NCBI RefSeq assembly: GCF_003003215.1
Contig: NZ_PVUF01000008.1
Span: 62,001 to 126,000, forward strand
Length of the DNA stretch: 64,000 nt
Direction of reading: 5' to 3'
DNA from: Tritonibacter scottomollicae
Lineage (GTDB): Bacteria > Pseudomonadota > Alphaproteobacteria > Rhodobacterales > Rhodobacteraceae
Shown: positions 9,222 through 17,694 of the stretch, piece after piece
How the letters are laid out: each line of letters opens with the position of its first letter
How positions within the stretch are numbered: the first letter of the stretch is position 1
Made by a program: the position numbers and the translations under genes
Notes under the pieces: generated by a model
What the model saw: only the letters and a program-made list of their open reading frames with translations
Database searches by the model: none
What the model was told of the DNA's origin: nothing

Positions 9222-9240
9222 ATTCGAAGTATCTTCGAAT
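9222..9240. promoter_or_regulatory. Candidate Lrp/AsnC operator
   Basis: A perfect 8-3-8 dyad (ATTCGAAG, TAT, CTTCGAAT) lies in the 108-bp gap between ald and the lrp-type gene, ending five bases before the regulator's GTG start. Confidence 0.55.
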
Positions 9241-9244
9241 ATGA

Positions 9245-9736
9245 GTGACGCTTACGCAAGAAAAGGTAGGTCATTTGGCGCTAGATCAATTGGATCGTCG
9301 AATCATGGCAGTCCTGCAGAAGCAGGGCAGGATGTCCAACGCAGAGCTGAGCGAGACCGTGAACCTCTCGGCCTCTGCCTGCCATCGGCGTGTTCAGCGA
9401 CTGGAAAGTGACGGCTATATTCGCAACTACGTGGCGTTGCTGGATGCGCGCAAGCTGGGCGTGCCGACAACGGTTTTTGTGGAGATCACCCTGCAGACCC
9501 AGGCCGATGAGGTGCTGGACGCGTTTGAAAAGGCGGTCGCGCGCATCCCGGATGTGCTGGAATGCCACCTGATGGCCGGAACTGCGGACTACATCTTGAA
9601 GGTGGTGGCAGAGAATACCGATGACTTTGCCCGCATCCATCGCCAGCACCTGACCCGCCTGCCGGGTGTTGCTCAGATGCAGTCGAGCTTCGCCCTGCGC
9701 ACCGTGTTCAAGACCACCGCACTGCCGGTCACCTGA
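9245..9736 (+). CDS. Lrp/AsnC-family transcriptional regulator
   Basis: Feast/famine regulator with N-terminal HTH (LDQLDRRIMAVLQKQGRMSNAELSETVNLSASACHRRVQRLE, here quoted only as its start and end: LDQLDRR to RRVQRLE, about residues 13-54) and a C-terminal RAM/ligand-binding domain with the GTADYILKV core. There is no ATG before the HTH. Two starts are possible: GTG at 9245, or TTG at 9275 which has a purine-rich AAAAGGTAGG 4 bases upstream and gives a 153-aa protein. The gene is divergent from ald and most likely controls it; an amino acid is the probable effector. Confidence 0.9.
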   Translation: MTLTQEKVGHLALDQLDRRIMAVLQKQGRMSNAELSETVNLSASACHRRVQRLESDGYIRNYVALLDARKLGVPTTVFVEITLQTQADEVLDAFEKAVARIPDVLECHLMAGTADYILKVVAENTDDFARIHRQHLTRLPGVAQMQSSFALRTVFKTTALPVT

Positions 9737-9964
9737 CCTTGCCGGTGGAGCGGTGGTTGGCTACAATTTTTGGCTAAGAGACTGCGGCTGAGCCCGCCTA
9801 TTTTCTGTCCGACGCTGGTTTTGGCGTCGAATTGTCAGGGAGGAGAGAAATTCCTCGGCCCTGATCGGCGTTTTTCGACCATCACGACGCCATCTGACAC
9901 CAAAGGATTACATGCCACCATTATGCGGTGACATAACCCTGTTGCATGAATAAGGAGATACAGT

Positions 9965-10882
9965 GTGAGCAGCGATCAGGAAAATACATCCTTCGAATGG
10001 CTGGAAGCCGAGCTGCAGGACACGCTGGACGAGGATTTCGAAATCGAATTTGCCGAGCCCATGCTGTCCATGGAGCTGCGCAAGATCTACCGCGCCCAAC
10101 ATCCGGAGATGCTTGACCGCAAGGTCTATTTCCGCAACCTGCTGCGGTTGCAGGCAGAGTTGATCAAGGTTCAGGACTGGGTGCAGCACACCGGTGCCAA
10201 GGTCTGCATCCTGTTCGAGGGCCGCGACAGTGCCGGCAAGGGCGGTGTCATCAAACGCATCACCCAGCGGCTGAACCCGCGGGTGGCCCGGGTCGTGGCG
10301 CTGCCTGCACCAAGCCGCCGCGAGCAGAGCCAGTGGTATTTCCAGCGCTACGTGCCGCATCTGCCGGCGGCGGGCGAGATCGTGTTGTTTGATCGCTCTT
10401 GGTACAACCGTGCGGGTGTCGAGCGGGTGATGGGCTTTGCCGATGACGATCAGGTCGAACAGTTCTTTCAGGACGTTCCGGAATTTGAACGCATGCTGGT
10501 CCGTTCCGGCGTCATCCTGCTGAAATACTGGTTCTCGATCACCGACGAAGAGCAGCAATTGCGATTCCTCATGCGCATCCACGATCCGATGAAACAGTGG
10601 AAACTGTCGCCGATGGATCTCGAAAGCCGCATCCGCTGGGAGCAATATACCAAGGCCAAGGAAGACATGTTCTTCCGCACCAATATCGATGAAGCACCCT
10701 GGTATATCGTCGAGGGCAACGACAAAAAGCGCGAACGCCTGAACTGTATCGAGCATTTGCTGACACGGATCCCCTATCACGACGTGCCGAGCGAGAAGGT
10801 CACCCTGCCGGACCGGGAATATAACCCAAGCTATGAACGCCGGGTGCTGCCGGACGAGCTTTACGTGCCGAAGATCTACTGA
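9965..10882 (+). CDS. ppk2: Polyphosphate kinase 2 (class I)
   Basis: Transfers phosphate between polyphosphate and nucleoside diphosphates in the cytoplasm; class I enzymes usually act on GDP/ADP and their length of about 300 aa matches these 305 aa. Walker A is GRDSAGKG at 86-93, and the Walker B/lid region is LFDRSWYNRAGVE with Asp143. The KYWFSI and RIHDP segments are also typical. The GTG at 9965 is selected by AAGGAG about 8 bases upstream. It is monocistronic and ends at a bidirectional terminator shared with rpsU. Confidence 0.95.
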   Translation: MSSDQENTSFEWLEAELQDTLDEDFEIEFAEPMLSMELRKIYRAQHPEMLDRKVYFRNLLRLQAELIKVQDWVQHTGAKVCILFEGRDSAGKGGVIKRITQRLNPRVARVVALPAPSRREQSQWYFQRYVPHLPAAGEIVLFDRSWYNRAGVERVMGFADDDQVEQFFQDVPEFERMLVRSGVILLKYWFSITDEEQQLRFLMRIHDPMKQWKLSPMDLESRIRWEQYTKAKEDMFFRTNIDEAPWYIVEGNDKKRERLNCIEHLLTRIPYHDVPSEKVTLPDREYNPSYERRVLPDELYVPKIY

Positions 10883-11010
10883 CCGGAGCGACCGCAGTCG
10901 CCTTCATCTTTTTCCAAATACCTCGGGGAGCGCGAGGGGCAGGGCCCCTCGCAAGGCGGCCAGCGGCAAACATCATGTTCTGGCAGACATGACAGCTCCG
11001 GACAAAATGA

Positions 11011-11038
11011 AACCCCCGGAGCGGAAGCCACGGGGGTT
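11011..11038. terminator. Bidirectional terminator between ppk2 and rpsU
   Basis: AACCCCCG pairs with CGGGGGTT over a 12-nt loop. T runs follow on the plus strand, and an A-rich run precedes, so it can serve the convergent genes on both sides. Confidence 0.75.
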
Positions 11039-11085
11039 TTATTCTTGAACAGTATCCAGAAGCGACTGGAGACGGGCGAGGGGTC

Positions 11086-11292
11086 TTAGAGGAGACCTTC
11101 GCGCTGTGCTTTCTTGCGTGCCAGCTTGCGGGCACGGCGGATAGCTTCAGCTTTCTCGCGCGCTTTTTTCTCGGAGGGCTTCTCGAAATGTTGCTTGAGC
11201 TTCATTTCGCGGAAGACGCCTTCGCGCTGCAGCTTCTTCTTCAGGGCACGGAGCGCCTGGTCGACGTTGTTGTCGCGAACACTAACCTGCAT
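11086..11292 (-). CDS. rpsU: 30S ribosomal protein S21
   Basis: Small basic ribosomal protein of 68 aa that helps the 30S subunit engage mRNA. The N terminus ([20 protein letters not shown]) and the highly basic C-terminal helix ([14 protein letters not shown]) are diagnostic. It stands alone, convergent with ppk2. Confidence 0.97.
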   Translation of the reverse strand: MQVSVRDNNVDQALRALKKKLQREGVFREMKLKQHFEKPSEKKAREKAEAIRRARKLARKKAQREGLL

Positions 11293-11408
11293 GTGGTTTT
11301 CACCACCTTTCTAAGTTGAGTTGCAAGGATTTGCAGGAGCTGGCGTATAGCAAGGCGGAACTAAATTGTCTAGTACTGGAGCCAACAAGACAGAGGAGCA
11401 TGGGCGAC

Positions 11409-12125
11409 ATGGCGGAAAACCCAAGGGAATCTACGGATCAGGGGGCCGAATTACAGGATAGCCTGCTGGATGCAGCCTTGATGCATGTGGTGTTTGACGG
11501 CTGGAGCGCGGCGACTTGGGAGGCAGCTCTGGCTGATTCGGGCGTCGACCGGACGCTGGCGGAGGCGCTGTTCCCGCGCCGGGCGCTGGATCTTGCGGTG
11601 GCCTATCACAAGCGCGGCGACGCGCAGATGCTGCAGCGGCTTGCGGAGGCGGACCTTGGCAGTTTTCGCTTTCGCGACAAGGTGGCCGCCGCAGTGCGCT
11701 ACCGGCTGGAGGTGGTTGGCGACAAGGAGGCGGTGCGCCGCGGCGCGACGCTGTTTGCCATGCCGCAGCATGCTGCCGAGGGCACCCGGCTGATATGGGG
11801 CACGGCGGATGCGATCTGGACCGCACTGGGCGATACCTCCGAGGATGTGAACTGGTATACCAAGCGGGCAACCCTGTCGGGGGTCTATTCCTCCACCGTG
11901 CTGTTCTGGCTTGGCGATGACAGCCCGGAGCATCAGGCAACCTGGGAGTTTCTCGACCGACGCATCGACAATGTGATGCAGATTGAGACCCTGAAGGCCA
12001 GCGTCAACAAGAACCCGCTGCTGAAACCGCTGATGGCGGGGCCGAACTGGCTGATGAGCCACATTCGCGCCCCTCAAAGCCGTGAGGATCTACCCGGTCG
12101 CTGGTCGCCCCGCGCCGACCGTTGA
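11409..12125 (+). CDS. COQ9-family ubiquinone biosynthesis protein
   Basis: COQ9 homologue, a lipid-binding helper of the ubiquinone hydroxylation steps (with COQ7 in mitochondria). The N-terminal half is TetR-like helical, and the family core includes the WGTADAIWTALGDTSEDVNWYTKR segment at about 138-160 followed by the VYSSTVLFWLGD and WEFLDRRIDNVMQIE stretches. The C-terminal amphipathic helix is present. Start: the ATG at 11400 is only one base from AGAGGAG, while ATG 11409 is 10 bases away, so 11409 (238 aa) is preferred. The downstream quinone oxidoreductase on the same strand may share its transcript. Confidence 0.88.
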   Translation: MAENPRESTDQGAELQDSLLDAALMHVVFDGWSAATWEAALADSGVDRTLAEALFPRRALDLAVAYHKRGDAQMLQRLAEADLGSFRFRDKVAAAVRYRLEVVGDKEAVRRGATLFAMPQHAAEGTRLIWGTADAIWTALGDTSEDVNWYTKRATLSGVYSSTVLFWLGDDSPEHQATWEFLDRRIDNVMQIETLKASVNKNPLLKPLMAGPNWLMSHIRAPQSREDLPGRWSPRADR

Positions 12126-12234
12126 GCAGCCCGGCGGACGTCGCATTCGCGGGGCGTTGCGGATGTGGTGCTGCTTGGCCAATGGACGCCCGGGTGTTAG
12201 CTGTCGTGACAACTGCGACGAAAGGATAGACCCG

Positions 12235-13239
12235 ATGCCCACAGCCCTTCCCGAGACCATGCGCGCCGTCGAGATTTCCGAACATGGCGCGCCGGATGTC
12301 CTGAAGCCGGTGGAGCGCCCGGTGCCCGAGGCCCGGCATGGCGAGGTGGTGATCCGGGTGGCCTATGCCGGCGTCAACCGCCCCGATGCGCTGCAGCGCG
12401 CGGGGGCCTATGCGCCGCCCAAGGGGGCAAGTGATCTGCCGGGGCTGGAAGCCTCTGGCGAGATCGTCGCCATCGGCGCGGGCGTTACCGGCTGGAGCCC
12501 AGGCGACCTCGTCTGTGCCCTGCTGCCCGGTGGTGGCTACGCCGACTATGTCGCCACGCCTGCCGCCCACTGCCTGCCGATCCCCCAAGGGCTCGGCCTG
12601 AAAGAGGCCGCCTGCCTGCCGGAGACCTGCTTCACCGTCTGGTCCAATGTGGTGACACGCGGCGGGCTGACGGCGGGAGAGCGGTTCCTGGTGCATGGCG
12701 GCTCCTCCGGGATTGGCACCACCGCGATCCAGCTGGCCTCGGCGCTCGGGGCGCGGGTCTATGCAACCGCAGGCTCGGACGACAAATGCGCCGCCTGCGT
12801 GGGGCTCGGCGCGGAGGTGGCGATCAATTATCGCGACGAGGATTTCGTTGAAATCCTGAAGGCGGATGGCGGTGCCAATCTGATTCTGGACATGGTGGGT
12901 GGAGACTATATTCCCCGCAACATCAGGGCATTGGCGGATGATGGGCGATTGGTACACATCGCCTTCCTACAAGGTCCGAAGGCGGAGCTGAACTTTGCCC
13001 AGATCATGGCGCGCCGACTGACGGTGACGGGCTCTACCCTGCGACCGCAGAGCGATCTGGCCAAGGCGCGGATTGCGCGGGATCTGGCGGAGGCGGTCTG
13101 GCCGCTGATCGAGGCGGGCAAGCTGCGGCCCGTGATGGATTCGACCTTCCCGCTGGCGGAGGCGGCGGCGGCGCATGCGCGGATGGAAGGCTCCACCCAT
13201 ATCGGGAAGATCGTGCTGGAAGTGGGCGGCGAGAGCTGA
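12235..13239 (+). CDS. NAD(P)H-quinone oxidoreductase, zeta-crystallin-like
   Basis: Zinc-independent medium-chain reductase (QOR/PIG3 type) of 334 aa, predicted to reduce quinones with NADPH. Features are the N-terminal GroES-like domain with GVNRPDALQRAGAY, the LPGLEASGEI loop, and the nucleotide-binding VHGGSSGIGTTAIQLA segment at about 152-167. It lacks the structural-zinc cysteine lobe of alcohol dehydrogenases. The ATG at 12235 has AAAGGA upstream. Its position after COQ9 suggests a loose quinone theme, which is only inference. Confidence 0.88.
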   Translation: MPTALPETMRAVEISEHGAPDVLKPVERPVPEARHGEVVIRVAYAGVNRPDALQRAGAYAPPKGASDLPGLEASGEIVAIGAGVTGWSPGDLVCALLPGGGYADYVATPAAHCLPIPQGLGLKEAACLPETCFTVWSNVVTRGGLTAGERFLVHGGSSGIGTTAIQLASALGARVYATAGSDDKCAACVGLGAEVAINYRDEDFVEILKADGGANLILDMVGGDYIPRNIRALADDGRLVHIAFLQGPKAELNFAQIMARRLTVTGSTLRPQSDLAKARIARDLAEAVWPLIEAGKLRPVMDSTFPLAEAAAAHARMEGSTHIGKIVLEVGGES

Positions 13240-13297
13240 CCACCCGTCCGGGGGCAGTCCCAGCGCCGCATTCTGGCGTCGGGGCTGTCTTGCGGGC

Positions 13298-14164
13298 TTA
13301 TGTCACCGCTCGGCGATAGAAATGCCAAGTGGCGTGGCCGAGCAAGGGCACCACAAAGATCAGCCCGGCGAACAGCGGCACAGAGCCGATGAGCAGCGCC
13401 GCCCCGACCAGCAGCCCCCAGCACAGGCAGACAAAGCGGTTCTTGCGCATCACTTCCAGAGAGGTGGCCACGGCAACCGGCAGGCCAACGTGACGATCCA
13501 GCAGCAGCGGAAAAGACACGATGCTGATCGCAAGCGCTGCATAGGCCAGGATCGCGCCGGTTGTGGTGCCGATGATCATCATCGTCCAGCCCGGCCCGGT
13601 GGTGAACACGTCGGTCGCAAAGCTACTGAGGGATGATGGGGCGTCGGGGCCCAGCGTGGCGGCAAAGATGGCCTGTGCCACCATGATCCAGATGACGAAG
13701 AGCGCGGCGAGGTAGAAGGCCAGCATCAGGATGGATGCAAAGGCGGGAGAGCGCAGGACGGCAAAGGCCGACATCCAGCTCGCGCTCTCGCCCGCTTCGC
13801 GGCGGCGGGACATTTCATAAAGGCCGATGGCGGCGGCAGGGCCGACGATCGCAAAGCCCATCACCATGGGCAGCAGTAGTGGCAGCACCGCAAGGTGAAA
13901 GCCGCTCATGATCATGGCGATGCCAATCAGCGGGTAGATAAAGACAAGGAACATCGCATCCGAGCGCGCCGCCTTGAAATCCTGCCAGCCATCGCGCAGG
14001 GCTGCGGAAATGTCGCTGAGGTCAAGTGCGCGGACCTGGGGTGTTGCGCTGTCCTCGCTGCGTATCTCGTCAATGGCATCGGCTGTGCCGTGGCTGGCGG
14101 ATCGCAGCGACTGAAACACCCAGCTTGCCGGGTTTCCGATGGTCTTTGGGGCGACTTCTGACAT
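13298..14164 (-). CDS. DUF2189 domain-containing membrane protein
   Basis: Integral inner-membrane protein of 288 aa with about six hydrophobic segments (roughly 70-95, 98-120, 143-170, 190-225, 245-265, 265-280). It matches the DUF2189 family, whose function is unknown. The cytoplasmic N terminus has the family-typical LDLSDISAALRDGWQDFKAARSDAMFL region, quoted here only by its first part, LDLSDISAALRDGW. The ATG at 14164 follows CAGGAGGAG. It is transcribed alone, convergent with the quinone oxidoreductase. Confidence 0.85.
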   Translation of the reverse strand: MSEVAPKTIGNPASWVFQSLRSASHGTADAIDEIRSEDSATPQVRALDLSDISAALRDGWQDFKAARSDAMFLVFIYPLIGIAMIMSGFHLAVLPLLLPMVMGFAIVGPAAAIGLYEMSRRREAGESASWMSAFAVLRSPAFASILMLAFYLAALFVIWIMVAQAIFAATLGPDAPSSLSSFATDVFTTGPGWTMMIIGTTTGAILAYAALAISIVSFPLLLDRHVGLPVAVATSLEVMRKNRFVCLCWGLLVGAALLIGSVPLFAGLIFVVPLLGHATWHFYRRAVT

Positions 14165-14384
14165 GGCTTGGCTCCTCCTGTGGCTCGCCGGGGCGTGCCG
14201 CGCGGAACAGCAGGGTCAAAGCCGGGACTGGTGGCCAAGAGCTTGCGGACATGGCGCATCGGGTCTCGGTCGGTCCCGGTGGGGGGCCCCACGATTGGGC
14301 GCGCGCGGCATGTCGTGCGATCAGCGTAACACGCCCGGACGTGTTTGTCTGTCACAGTTGCGGGAGCGCAGGTGAGCGGGAGGC

Positions 14385-15029
14385 CTAGCGCACCGGCTCG
14401 AAGACCGCATCCTTGAGCGCGCAATCGCGGATGGTATCGCGACCACAGGGCACCGGGGTCAGGTCGCGGGACAGGCAGACACGCGCCTCCTGAATGAAAC
14501 CGTCACGGCAGGTGATGGTCAGGCTGTCGCGAGAGAGCTGCGGGTTGGCTTTCAGGAAAGCCTCTTCCACAACGGAGGCCGGGAGTTTCACCGGCTTGTC
14601 CAGACGGCGAAAAATCTCTGGCCGGGTGATGCTTTGATAGGCGGTGCGCGAGAGGTCGTAGTAACTGCGGGCCGACAGGCCGGAACAGGTGCCGTGCTTT
14701 TTCCACTGATGCCAGGCGAGGCCGGAGGTGCCCATGATATCGCCCATCTCGCTGGTCTGGCGACGGGTCGGCGGCGTTTCGGTGGTGCGGCAGTAGCTCG
14801 GCCAGCCCTGGTGAAACTGGGGCCAGAGCCCGTGCAGGGTCCAGCCGTAGTCATGCCGTGAATCGCATTGCTCGGAGCCTTTTGCATCGCCCTCGGTTGC
14901 GCACCAGTTGGGCGACCAGCTGAGTGCCATGACATAGTAGTCGAACACGCCCGCTCGCTCGCCATCGGCCTGCGCAGGCGTGGTCAACAGGGCAAAAGCT
15001 GCCAAAATAGTGAAGAAATGCCCGCGCAT
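14385..15029 (-). CDS. Ribonuclease T2 family, secreted
   Basis: RNase I-like endoribonuclease of 214 aa exported to the periplasm; the first ~22 residues are a signal peptide ending in PAQA. Both catalytic boxes are intact: CAS I as TLHGLWPQ and CAS II as WHQWKKHGTC, which supply the two histidines and the Lys/Glu partners. Several paired cysteines fit the disulphides of the fold. It likely scavenges RNA. It is divergent from the trcR gene. Confidence 0.95.
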   Translation of the reverse strand: MRGHFFTILAAFALLTTPAQADGERAGVFDYYVMALSWSPNWCATEGDAKGSEQCDSRHDYGWTLHGLWPQFHQGWPSYCRTTETPPTRRQTSEMGDIMGTSGLAWHQWKKHGTCSGLSARSYYDLSRTAYQSITRPEIFRRLDKPVKLPASVVEEAFLKANPQLSRDSLTITCRDGFIQEARVCLSRDLTPVPCGRDTIRDCALKDAVFEPVR

Positions 15030-15191
15030 TCGCCTCTTTCCTTATGGTTTCAAGGCGACTATATAGACCTGAAGTTCCCCGACAACGGAAACCCGCCCCG
15101 AAGATCCGGGGAAGCCGATTTAAGGCGACGGGAGAGGTTTATCCGCGAGATGTCCAGTTTGGGGACAGACGTGTTTAAAGGAGTAGAGCAC

Positions 15192-15956
15192 ATGGCAAAA
15201 CCGTTGATGGCCAAGGCGACCGCCGTGTGGCTGGTGGACAATACCACGATCAGCTTCAAGCAGATCGCCGATTTTGTTGGCATGCATGAGCTGGAAATTC
15301 AGGGCATCGCGGATGGCGATGTGGCCTCTGGTGTGAAGGGGTTTGACCCGGTTGCCAACAGCCAGCTGACGCAGGACGAGATCGCGACCGCCGAGAACAA
15401 TCCGCTGCACAAGCTGAAGCTGAAGTTCAATGCCGCCGCCGCAGGCGAGGAAAAGCGCCGCGGACCGCGCTATACGCCGCTGTCCAAGCGCCAAGACCGC
15501 CCGAACTCGATCCTGTGGCTGGTGAAGTTCCACCCGGAACTGGCCGATGCGCAGATTGCAAAGCTGGTGGGCACCACCAAGCCGACGATCCAGTCGATTC
15601 GTGAGCGCACGCACTGGAACATCTCCAACATGGAGCCGATCGATCCGGTCGCGCTGGGCCTGTGCAAGCAGTCCGAGCTGGATGCTGCTGTGCAGAAGGC
15701 CGCCCAGAAACGCGCGGCCGAAGGTGGCGTGATGAGCGACGACGAACGTCGCAAGCTGGTGTCTACCGAGCAGTCGCTGGAGATGGACGCAGAGCCGAAG
15801 ATGCCCACCGCGATCGAAGGTCTGGAGACCTTTACCCTCGGCTCGTCCGAGGAGAAGAAGGAAGAGCCGATCCCGGATGCGGACAGCTTCTTCAACCTGC
15901 CCTCCGGTGGGGATGAGGATGACGAGGACGACGATAGCGACGATCCGCGCTACTAA
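15192..15956 (+). CDS. trcR: Cell cycle transcriptional regulator TrcR (DUF1013)
   Basis: Alphaproteobacteria-specific DUF1013 protein of 254 aa; the Caulobacter homologue is called the cell cycle regulator TrcR. Two HTH-like segments are visible, SFKQIADFVGMHELEIQG near 20-37 and DAQIAKLVGTTKPTIQSI near 118-135, separated by the conserved GPRYTPLSKRQDRPNSI. The C-terminal tail is strongly acidic (DDEDDEDDD). AAAGGAG at the correct distance selects the ATG at 15192; the in-frame ATG at 15150 has no such site. A terminator follows. Confidence 0.9.
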   Translation: MAKPLMAKATAVWLVDNTTISFKQIADFVGMHELEIQGIADGDVASGVKGFDPVANSQLTQDEIATAENNPLHKLKLKFNAAAAGEEKRRGPRYTPLSKRQDRPNSILWLVKFHPELADAQIAKLVGTTKPTIQSIRERTHWNISNMEPIDPVALGLCKQSELDAAVQKAAQKRAAEGGVMSDDERRKLVSTEQSLEMDAEPKMPTAIEGLETFTLGSSEEKKEEPIPDADSFFNLPSGGDEDDEDDDSDDPRY

Positions 15957-16017
15957 AGACCGCACGCGTCAGGCCTCGCCCCAAGTGGGGCCGGGCCAGT
16001 CAAAACCTGATGTGAAG

Positions 16018-16052
16018 CGCCGCAGAGCCTCCGGGCCTGCGGCGTTTTTTTT
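16018..16052 (+). terminator. Rho-independent terminator after trcR
   Basis: CGCCGCAG pairs with CTGCGGCG over an 11-nt loop and is followed by eight T residues. Confidence 0.88.
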
Positions 16053-16202
16053 GGCTCTTGTCAATTCCTGACTGAATAAGTAGGAAAAGGCACCCAGCCT
16101 CCCCGGCGCCATGCAGCGACGGATCTGCCCGGTTTTGATGTGAACACGCTGCTCGTGCGGGACACGCATTGCGGGCGGGGCAGGTAGACAGAGGGCACAG
16201 CT

Positions 16203-16703
16203 ATGACACTGCAGGTTTCGATCACCCCCGAGCTGGCGCAAGCGCCTTTGGTAACATTTGGTTTTGACAGCTTTGAGGTGCGGCTGGTGTCGGTGATGCG
16301 CCACTTCGTGACCGCAGCCAATGCACCCGGCAGCCAGGCGTGGCATCGCGGCTTTGTCATCGCGGCGGAAAACTGGGGCGAGACACATGGACTAGCGGTG
16401 GCGCATGCGCTCTGGCCGGTGGTGCGCGAGGTGCTGGCGCTGCGGCAGGGGGATTTTGCCTTTAACGATCCGCTGGACCTCGACACGCGGGATTTGCTGA
16501 CTGCGGATGAGGCGCAGTTCATTGCGATGCTCCATCATATGCGCCGCGATGAGACCGGCAAGGCACGTGATGCGGTTGATGCGCTGACGCGAGGGCAGAT
16601 GGACCCGGAGCTGATCCGCGCCGGGCTGTCCTTTGCCGATCGGTTCCCCTCCGGCGCGCGGCATCGTTTGCGCGGAACGCCAAGCCTGCGTGTGGTGCAA
16701 TAG
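16203..16703 (+). CDS. Hypothetical protein
   Basis: A 166-aa protein without recognised domain, signal peptide or membrane segment. It has mixed alpha/beta character: a strand-rich start (TLQVSITPEL), then helices around AWHRGFVIAAENWGETHGLAVAHALWPVVREVL, cited here as its end AHALWPVVREVL. The ATG at 16203 follows AGAGGG. It lies between trcR and sseA on the same strand but with its own upstream spacer. Codon use resembles the neighbours. I cannot propose a function. Confidence 0.6.
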   Translation: MTLQVSITPELAQAPLVTFGFDSFEVRLVSVMRHFVTAANAPGSQAWHRGFVIAAENWGETHGLAVAHALWPVVREVLALRQGDFAFNDPLDLDTRDLLTADEAQFIAMLHHMRRDETGKARDAVDALTRGQMDPELIRAGLSFADRFPSGARHRLRGTPSLRVVQ

Positions 16704-16839
16704 AGACGCCTGTACGCTGATAGCGCATGACATTGGTGGATTTGCGGCGGGCGGGCATGAAAGCGGCGTCAGCAGCCTTGCACGACCGGGGCGCGGGTAG
16801 TAGGCATTTCGCCAACGCAAGTCCCGGGAGGCGTTGAGA

Positions 16840-17691
16840 ATGGACGATCCAAAAACCCTGGTTTCCACCGACTGGCTGGCCGCGCATCTGAAGGATCCCG
16901 ATCTTCGGATTCTGGATGCATCCTGGTACCTGCCGCAGATGGAACGTGATGCCAAGGCCGAGTATGAGGCCGGACATATTCCTGGCGCACGCTTCTTCGA
17001 CATAGATGACATTTCCGACCATCGGTCGGACCTGCCGCATATGGCTCCGCCCGTGGAGAAATTCATGTCGCGCCTGCGCGCCTTGGGTGTCGGCGATGGG
17101 CATCAGGTGGTGATTTATGACGGCGCGGGCCTGTTTTCGGCGGCGCGCGTCTGGTGGCTGTTCCGCCTTATGGGGCAGCTGAATGTTGCGGTGCTGGATG
17201 GCGGTCTGCCGAAATGGAAGGCCGAAGAGCGTCCGTTGGAAGACCTGCCGCCGGTGATCCGCGACCGCCACATGACGGTGCGGGTGCAGAACCAGCTGGT
17301 GCGTGACGTCACACAGGTGTCCTCTGCCGCCAAGCTGGGCGATCACGAGATCATCGACGCCCGCGCAGCCGACCGGTTCCGCGGCGACGCACCGGAGCCT
17401 CGTCCGGGCATGCGAGCGGGTCATATTCCCGGCTCGAAGAACGTGCCCTTCACCACGCTTTTGAACGACAATGGCACCATGAAAGCCCCGGACGCGCTGC
17501 GCGCGATCTTTGAGGGCGCCGGTGTCGACCTTGGCAAACCTGCCATCACCTCTTGCGGATCGGGGGTCACGGCTGCCGTGCTGAGCCTCGCCATGGAGCG
17601 CATGGGCAAGCACGACCACGCGCTCTATGACGGATCCTGGTCCGAATGGGGCGCCTTTCCGACCCTTCCCGTTGCAACCGGAGACAACTAA
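16840..17691 (+). CDS. sseA: 3-mercaptopyruvate sulfurtransferase
   Basis: Two-domain rhodanese of 283 aa that moves sulfur from 3-mercaptopyruvate to acceptors such as cyanide or thioredoxin. The inactive N-terminal domain contains DASWYLP and the HIPGARFFDIDD loop; the catalytic C-terminal domain ends in the six-residue active-site loop C-G-S-G-V-T with Cys239, the MST rather than the thiosulfate-rhodanese signature. The ATG at 16840 has GGGAGG upstream. It is followed after three bases by an aminotransferase, which could supply mercaptopyruvate from cysteine, so a shared operon in cysteine breakdown is plausible. Confidence 0.93.
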   Translation: MDDPKTLVSTDWLAAHLKDPDLRILDASWYLPQMERDAKAEYEAGHIPGARFFDIDDISDHRSDLPHMAPPVEKFMSRLRALGVGDGHQVVIYDGAGLFSAARVWWLFRLMGQLNVAVLDGGLPKWKAEERPLEDLPPVIRDRHMTVRVQNQLVRDVTQVSSAAKLGDHEIIDARAADRFRGDAPEPRPGMRAGHIPGSKNVPFTTLLNDNGTMKAPDALRAIFEGAGVDLGKPAITSCGSGVTAAVLSLAMERMGKHDHALYDGSWSEWGAFPTLPVATGDN

Positions 17692-17694
17692 GAC

